Assembly: GCA_963978905.1 (NCBI GenBank)
Contig: OZ022257.1
Location: 27,047,274-27,111,273 of the forward strand
Direction of reading: 5' to 3'
Source: Trichostrongylus colubriformis
Taxonomy: Eukaryota; Nematoda; Chromadorea; Rhabditida; Trichostrongylidae
DNA: 64,000 nucleotides
Position 1 is the stretch's first letter, and each line of letters starts with the position of its first letter. A program made the translations under genes and the position numbers. Under the pieces are notes generated by a model. The model was given only the letters and a program-made list of their open reading frames with translations. It did not search any database and was not told the DNA's origin. This document shows positions 60,205-64,000 of this stretch, in pieces.

Positions 60205-60626
60205 AGGCACACCACGTGATAATCAGATTAGTGGCTCACTTTCTGGGGCAAATAGGTCCTTGGATAGCTACTCCGACTGCATCTTTGCAACGGTTGCCCG
60301 GTTATGCCTGTTTGAACACAACCGAGCCACTCTCACCCAAGCGAATCACATCTGGCCCTAGACCAATCATCTGCAATGTAGAAGCGCCTCCATCATCGAA
60401 ATGGCTGCCTCTTCGAATTACCTTCTAATATTAAGAGTTTCCTTCTCCAAGTGAGCACTACGATGGAAGTTTGTTCGTGTAAGGCTAGGTGGGATTCGGT
60501 TGGGTGGGCGAGGCTCGGTTGTATTCGAGCAGGCACAACACCATTAGGTGCAGTCTGAGCAAATACCGGAGGAGCTACTTGTCCCAAGAAATTAAGCGAC
60601 TAATCTGATTATCGTCCGTTGTGCCT
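60205..60626. mobile_element. TTAA MITE, 422 bp
   Basis: Ends AGGCACACCACGTGATAATC and GATTATCGTCCGTTGTGCCT. The flanking TTAA sites are mutated (ctaa, ttga). Relative of 22617-23068. Confidence 0.7.
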
Positions 60627-60689
60627 TTGAAGGTAACATCAGATAATGTGGTGATCGAGAAACCCATGAAAGAAGAAAGAGTGAAACTA

Positions 60690-61095
60690 TAGGTTTAAGA
60701 AGGCCATTTCTGGCGAAATCCCTTTGAAAAAGCGCGCCGCCGGGTTGTAGAAAATTCATAACGGCTAACAGCTGCTGCCCTGGAACACCGACCGCGCCTC
60801 CAGGTGATGTGATGCCCGATTGGCTGGAGTGGGCGTGGTCAGGATATGCGGGAAGATCGAGTGTATCGCGGCGTGATTCCTCAGTAGCTTGAAGCTCACT
60901 CCAGAAAATAGATGCTGTCGTACTCAAAATATTTCTTTGTGTTTACTTGGCAACATGTCATTGGAAAACTACTCCGAGCTGACCTCCTCTTGACGGAAAG
61001 CTTGCCCGCGTCGAGAATAAACGGTGGGAAGGGGTCCTATTTCTCGGGTTTATGGCCATTTTCATCCGATTTTTCTCTAGCGCCCTGTTACTGAA
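60690..61095. mobile_element. Family B element, fragment
   Basis: Related to 25387-25894 on the opposite strand, and to 55895-56040. Ends not defined. Confidence 0.4.
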
Positions 61096-61269
61096 CATCA
61101 CACCTCCATATTCACTACTTCTTTTACTTTTCGTTCGAATTTTCACTAATGCTGCCTTTGAGCTATCGAGTGTTTATAATCTAAATAGTCATTCACTATT
61201 GCATATCGCACCGCTCAAGAGGGCCACCACTTTACGCAGGTTCCAGTATTGTTGCTGGTAACGTATGGG

Positions 61270-62118
61270 AAAATGGATCAATTGCTTTGCCATCCCAATT
61301 CAAGGTCGTATCTTGATCATCCACGATCGCAGTATCAAAGATTTACATTATTATTTGATTCACTACGCAGCTCGTCGAATGATACATCGGTAAACAAGAG
61401 CATGGCAGAGATCAGAGCATAAATAACATGCTCATGCAGTGGCACTGAGCATCTGATGTTCTTACTACAGCGTTCGTACAGTAGTAGCAAGCAGTGTACT
61501 GATTTTATCCCATCCACATTCGAACGGCTCTTATCAGCTCCTACGATCCATTATCCCTAAGTCACCATCGAGGTCCTCGCACTGTGAAAAAATCTGTAAA
61601 TGCGTTCCTACGTCTGCCGGGAGAGAAACTAACGCAGCGATATTTTCCTTCTGACGCACCTCATCGAATCTCGCCGACCGTTATTAGTCCGTATCGCCTA
61701 CCGTTCATATTAATCTCCGTCCCACTTCGCAAAACACCTGTAAGTGTCGGTGCTCTCACATCAACGCGAAAGGCGGAGCGGTTTTGCCGACATTCGCCTT
61801 TTCACGCTCCTTGTGTTATCAACCGCTGTCACTTGGGTTGCCCATCGTTAATCTCCCCGTCCCACACTGTCGAAGACCTTTAAGTGCCAGCACTTTGGGA
61901 CCAATAAAGGCGACATGGATTTGGCTACATTAGCCTCTTGACGCTCCTTATCAACCTGTATCAGCTGTTATCATATTCGATCCGCCACTGCTAGGGTCCC
62001 CTTACCATCCATCATATCTTTTGTGGAATTCAGGATCCCACCACTGCTATGACGCTATGAATTTCGTGACAAACAGAACAGATACACAGACATGCTTTGC
62101 TGATTATATATAGTAGCA
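61270..62118 (-). mobile_element. Decayed Helitron, minus strand
   Basis: Complement of the family body ('gatacatcggtaaacaagagcatg'), complement 146-bp units (61580-61990) and the 5' end tatatatagtagca at 62105-62118. The 3' end is missing. Confidence 0.65.
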
Positions 62119-62145
62119 TTCTGCAATAGTGACAACAAATTATTA

Positions 62146-63002
62146 TTAGGTTGGAACATAACTTCTGTTACACTTTTTATTTTTCTTGGAGAAAACTGTG
62201 GAAGCTTCTGGAATGTTTGGTAGTGGGGCTATATGAAGCGAGTCAAGAGGACTACTGACTAACACATTCATATTCTCTATGACTTCAACTAGAAGTGACT
62301 CTGCAATCATTTCGCGAGAGGGGCTAAATCCACGAACACCGCTCCGGTTCCTCAGCACGCAAGGCCACTAATCGATCAACCAGTCGATGGGCCCTGTACT
62401 GTCCCTCATATGGCGGCGACCAGATAGCTCGATCGACTCAGATTAGAACAGAAAATTTTTTCAAATAATTGCAAAGGAAAAAAATTTTCGAAAAAATTCA
62501 AAAATTTTTCCAAAAAAAGGGCGAAAAAATTGCCATTCCACACGACAGTCACTGCCGATTCCTAGTGCAGGCAATTGGACACCGTAGCTGCAAAACTTAC
62601 CGGAAAAATGGACAGAGTCTTCTCCCTCCACGACAACGCTCGCCCACATGTGGCAAACTTGACGTGTCAATAGATCCAGAACATTGGTTGGACGAAGCCA
62701 CCCCATTCACCGTATTCTACGGACATGACCCCAACCGACTACCACCTATTTCGATCTCAGACCCACTTCCTCGACGGACGACAAATAAAAGATGACCATG
62801 ATCTCAAAATCGGCCTCCACATTTTCTTGGACTAGAAATCCCCAGACTTCTACAAGCAAGGCATCTGTTATCTCCCTATTTGCTGGCAATATATTGTTGA
62901 TCATAATGGTACATATATTGTTGACTGAAGTTAGACACAAGTTAAGAAAAATAAATTTGAAATTTTTCGTCATTGTGTGACAGAAATTATGTTCCAACCT
63001 AA
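62146..63002 (+). mobile_element. Mariner element, internally rearranged
   Basis: Ends TTAGGTTGGAACATAACTTC and, inverted, ACAGAAATTATGTTCCAACC, with TA outside both. On the plus strand it keeps LHDNARPHVANL (62623-62664) and a C-terminus reading PDFYKQGICYLP..WQYIVDHNGTYI (about 62845-62925), both diagnostic of mariner transposase. The N-terminal helix-turn-helix part is absent and unrelated sequence occupies about 62170-62600. Between the two mariner motifs sits EATPFTVFYGHDPN (about 62692-62735), which resembles a Ty3/gypsy integrase block. Not functional. Confidence 0.8.
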
Positions 63003-63228
63003 TATATTTTTCTTGTATGTGGGATGTGATTTTCGGATTATGGGACTGAACATAAACGGAATCGAAAAGCCTTTTATTGTGATAAGGCACATGAACTGCA
63101 TGCTCTCTTTGCTATTATACGGGGGATGAGTCGGGTCAGTGTGAAGAAAACTTATCTTCATTTTTTTTGCAAAGACTTCTTCACATTTTGCTTTTACTCT
63201 TCCACATCTTGTATTTCATAATTTGCAG
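63003..63228. other. Predicted intron end
   Basis: Ends in a pyrimidine-rich tract and atttgcag, a typical nematode acceptor. Confidence 0.4.
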
Positions 63229-63453
63229 AATGCATGCTACCGAACCCACTCACCTCACTGCAGCAAATTTCTACACACAACTGCAGTTTGTATTATGGAA
63301 GTTTACTTGTTGATCCAAAACTCACCACATTGAAGATGCCAATGTCTATGAGTAACAAATACGATTGGATCGGCTGCATCCATATAGAAAACACGAAATT
63401 AAAGGATGTCAATTTTTTAAGAATCTTCCGCAAATTTACTTTGATAAGAGGAT
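63229..63453 (+). CDS. Exon of a receptor-L-domain (irld-type) gene
   Basis: Acceptor atttgcag and donor gat|gtaaac define 225 nt, phase 1 at both ends. The peptide contains HNCSLYYGSLLVDPKL and GCIHIENTKLKDVNFL, the usual first half of an L domain (Cys-x-x-x-x-Gly-x-Leu, then I-x-N-T-x-L-x-x-x-x-F-L). The exon at 57116 encodes a second half, so a gene with at least two L domains is the simplest reading. Further exons would lie beyond 64000. The first ~15 residues may be linker. Confidence 0.6.
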
Positions 63454-63840
63454 GTAAACACAGTGAGTTTTAAATTATATATCATTTGAGGGTATGCCAT
63501 ATAGAATAGATTTTCGACAAGTGCCTCGATTATGTACACACGTGTTAGAAAGGTTGTGGAGGATATGAAAGCAAACATGGCATTTTTTAAGAACGAACTT
63601 GCTCCTAGTCTCTCGAGAGCAAGGTCTGTTACGCAGGACGATAGTCGACACGTAACGTGTTCGACATAGTTTATTGAAAATCACGGAAAGCAGACAAACT
63701 TCAATGAAAAATGTCAGGAAAAGAGAATGGCAATCAGCATTCAAGAAAAAACGTAGAGGCACAAATTTATCCGAAAAGGTGCTTTCACTGATGAAAGTCC
63801 ATGCAAAGACCACAATGATTACCGTAACGGAGAGGGAGCA
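63454..63840. other. Predicted intron
   Basis: No exon or repeat recognised before the Helitron. Confidence 0.3.
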
Positions 63841-64000
63841 TCCTACAATATATAATTCGCTTAGTATGTCTGTGTGCGTTTGTATGCGTGTCCGTCTGTG
63901 TGTCACGAAATTCATATCTCGCGTGCCGAGGGAACCCCACCGAAAGTGATAGCAACTGATAAGGGCTGATAAGGAGCCTCGGACGGCAAATGTCGCCAAA
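63841..64000 (+). mobile_element. Non-autonomous Helitron 5' end, cut by window edge
   Basis: Starts TCCTACAATATATAATTCGC after A. The leader and 'ctcagcg'-region are shortened relative to copy 1 (a deletion after 'catatctcgcgt'). Confidence 0.8.

Noticed and set aside
1..64000. CRISPR arrays, operons, phage or plasmid genes
   Set aside because: No short regularly spaced repeats with unique spacers, no ribosome-binding-site-led ORF runs. The tandem arrays present are 146-bp units inside Helitrons.

Overview
The window looks like AT-rich, intron-bearing DNA from a strongylid (hookworm-like) nematode. The evidence is: splice sites of the nematode type (tttgcag / gtaagt), a degraded RTE-type endonuclease-reverse transcriptase of the kind abundant in strongylid genomes, secreted receptor-L-domain exons, many short inverted-repeat elements, and almost no long open reading frames. 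A 200-base N run at 18456-18655 shows this is an assembled scaffold. The species assignment is an inference. No bacterial-style operon, rRNA or CRISPR array is present.

Most of the sequence is a layered transposon graveyard. (1) A non-autonomous Helitron family is present as three copies with both ends (4958-6460, 27810-29322, 52522-53893), a minus-strand copy (45297-46977), several decayed or partial copies, and one running off the right edge (63841-64000). It starts TC, ends hairpin + CTGG, sits between A and T, and carries a tandem array with a period of about 146 bp whose copy number differs between copies. (2) A near full-length RTE retrotransposon (38924-43075, minus strand) is bounded by a perfect 12-bp target duplication. 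It is interrupted by a TTAA-type MITE, which is itself interrupted by a palindromic MITE. (3) Other LINE relics are an internally deleted RTE (9697-11715), a CR1/jockey-like 3' end (14940-15940), and a short insertion of a second RTE family (32283-32712) with the inverted 5' piece and target duplication expected of twin priming. (4) Ten or more TTAA-flanked elements share terminal sequence AGGCAC/AGACAC (for example 22617-23068, 27275-27748, 29393-29862, 37960-38438, 49655-50059, 58885-59373, 60205-60626). (5) Tc1/mariner-type elements lie at 1618-2366, 51447-52390 and 62146-63002; the last keeps recognisable transposase motifs. (6) Several foldback or palindromic elements include a perfect 39-bp hairpin (23240-23325), a 450-bp GC-rich palindrome (54140-54591) and a 230-bp element with a 9-bp duplication (54638-54867).

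Host genes are sparse. Two plus-strand exons near the right side (57116-57301 and 63229-63453) encode leucine/asparagine-rich segments resembling insulin/EGF-receptor L domains (the nematode irld type). Their intron phases match, so they are probably consecutive or near-consecutive exons of one secreted or receptor-like gene whose intron has filled with MITEs. One further possible exon (44649-44911) has good splice sites but no recognised family. The rest of the window appears intergenic or intronic.
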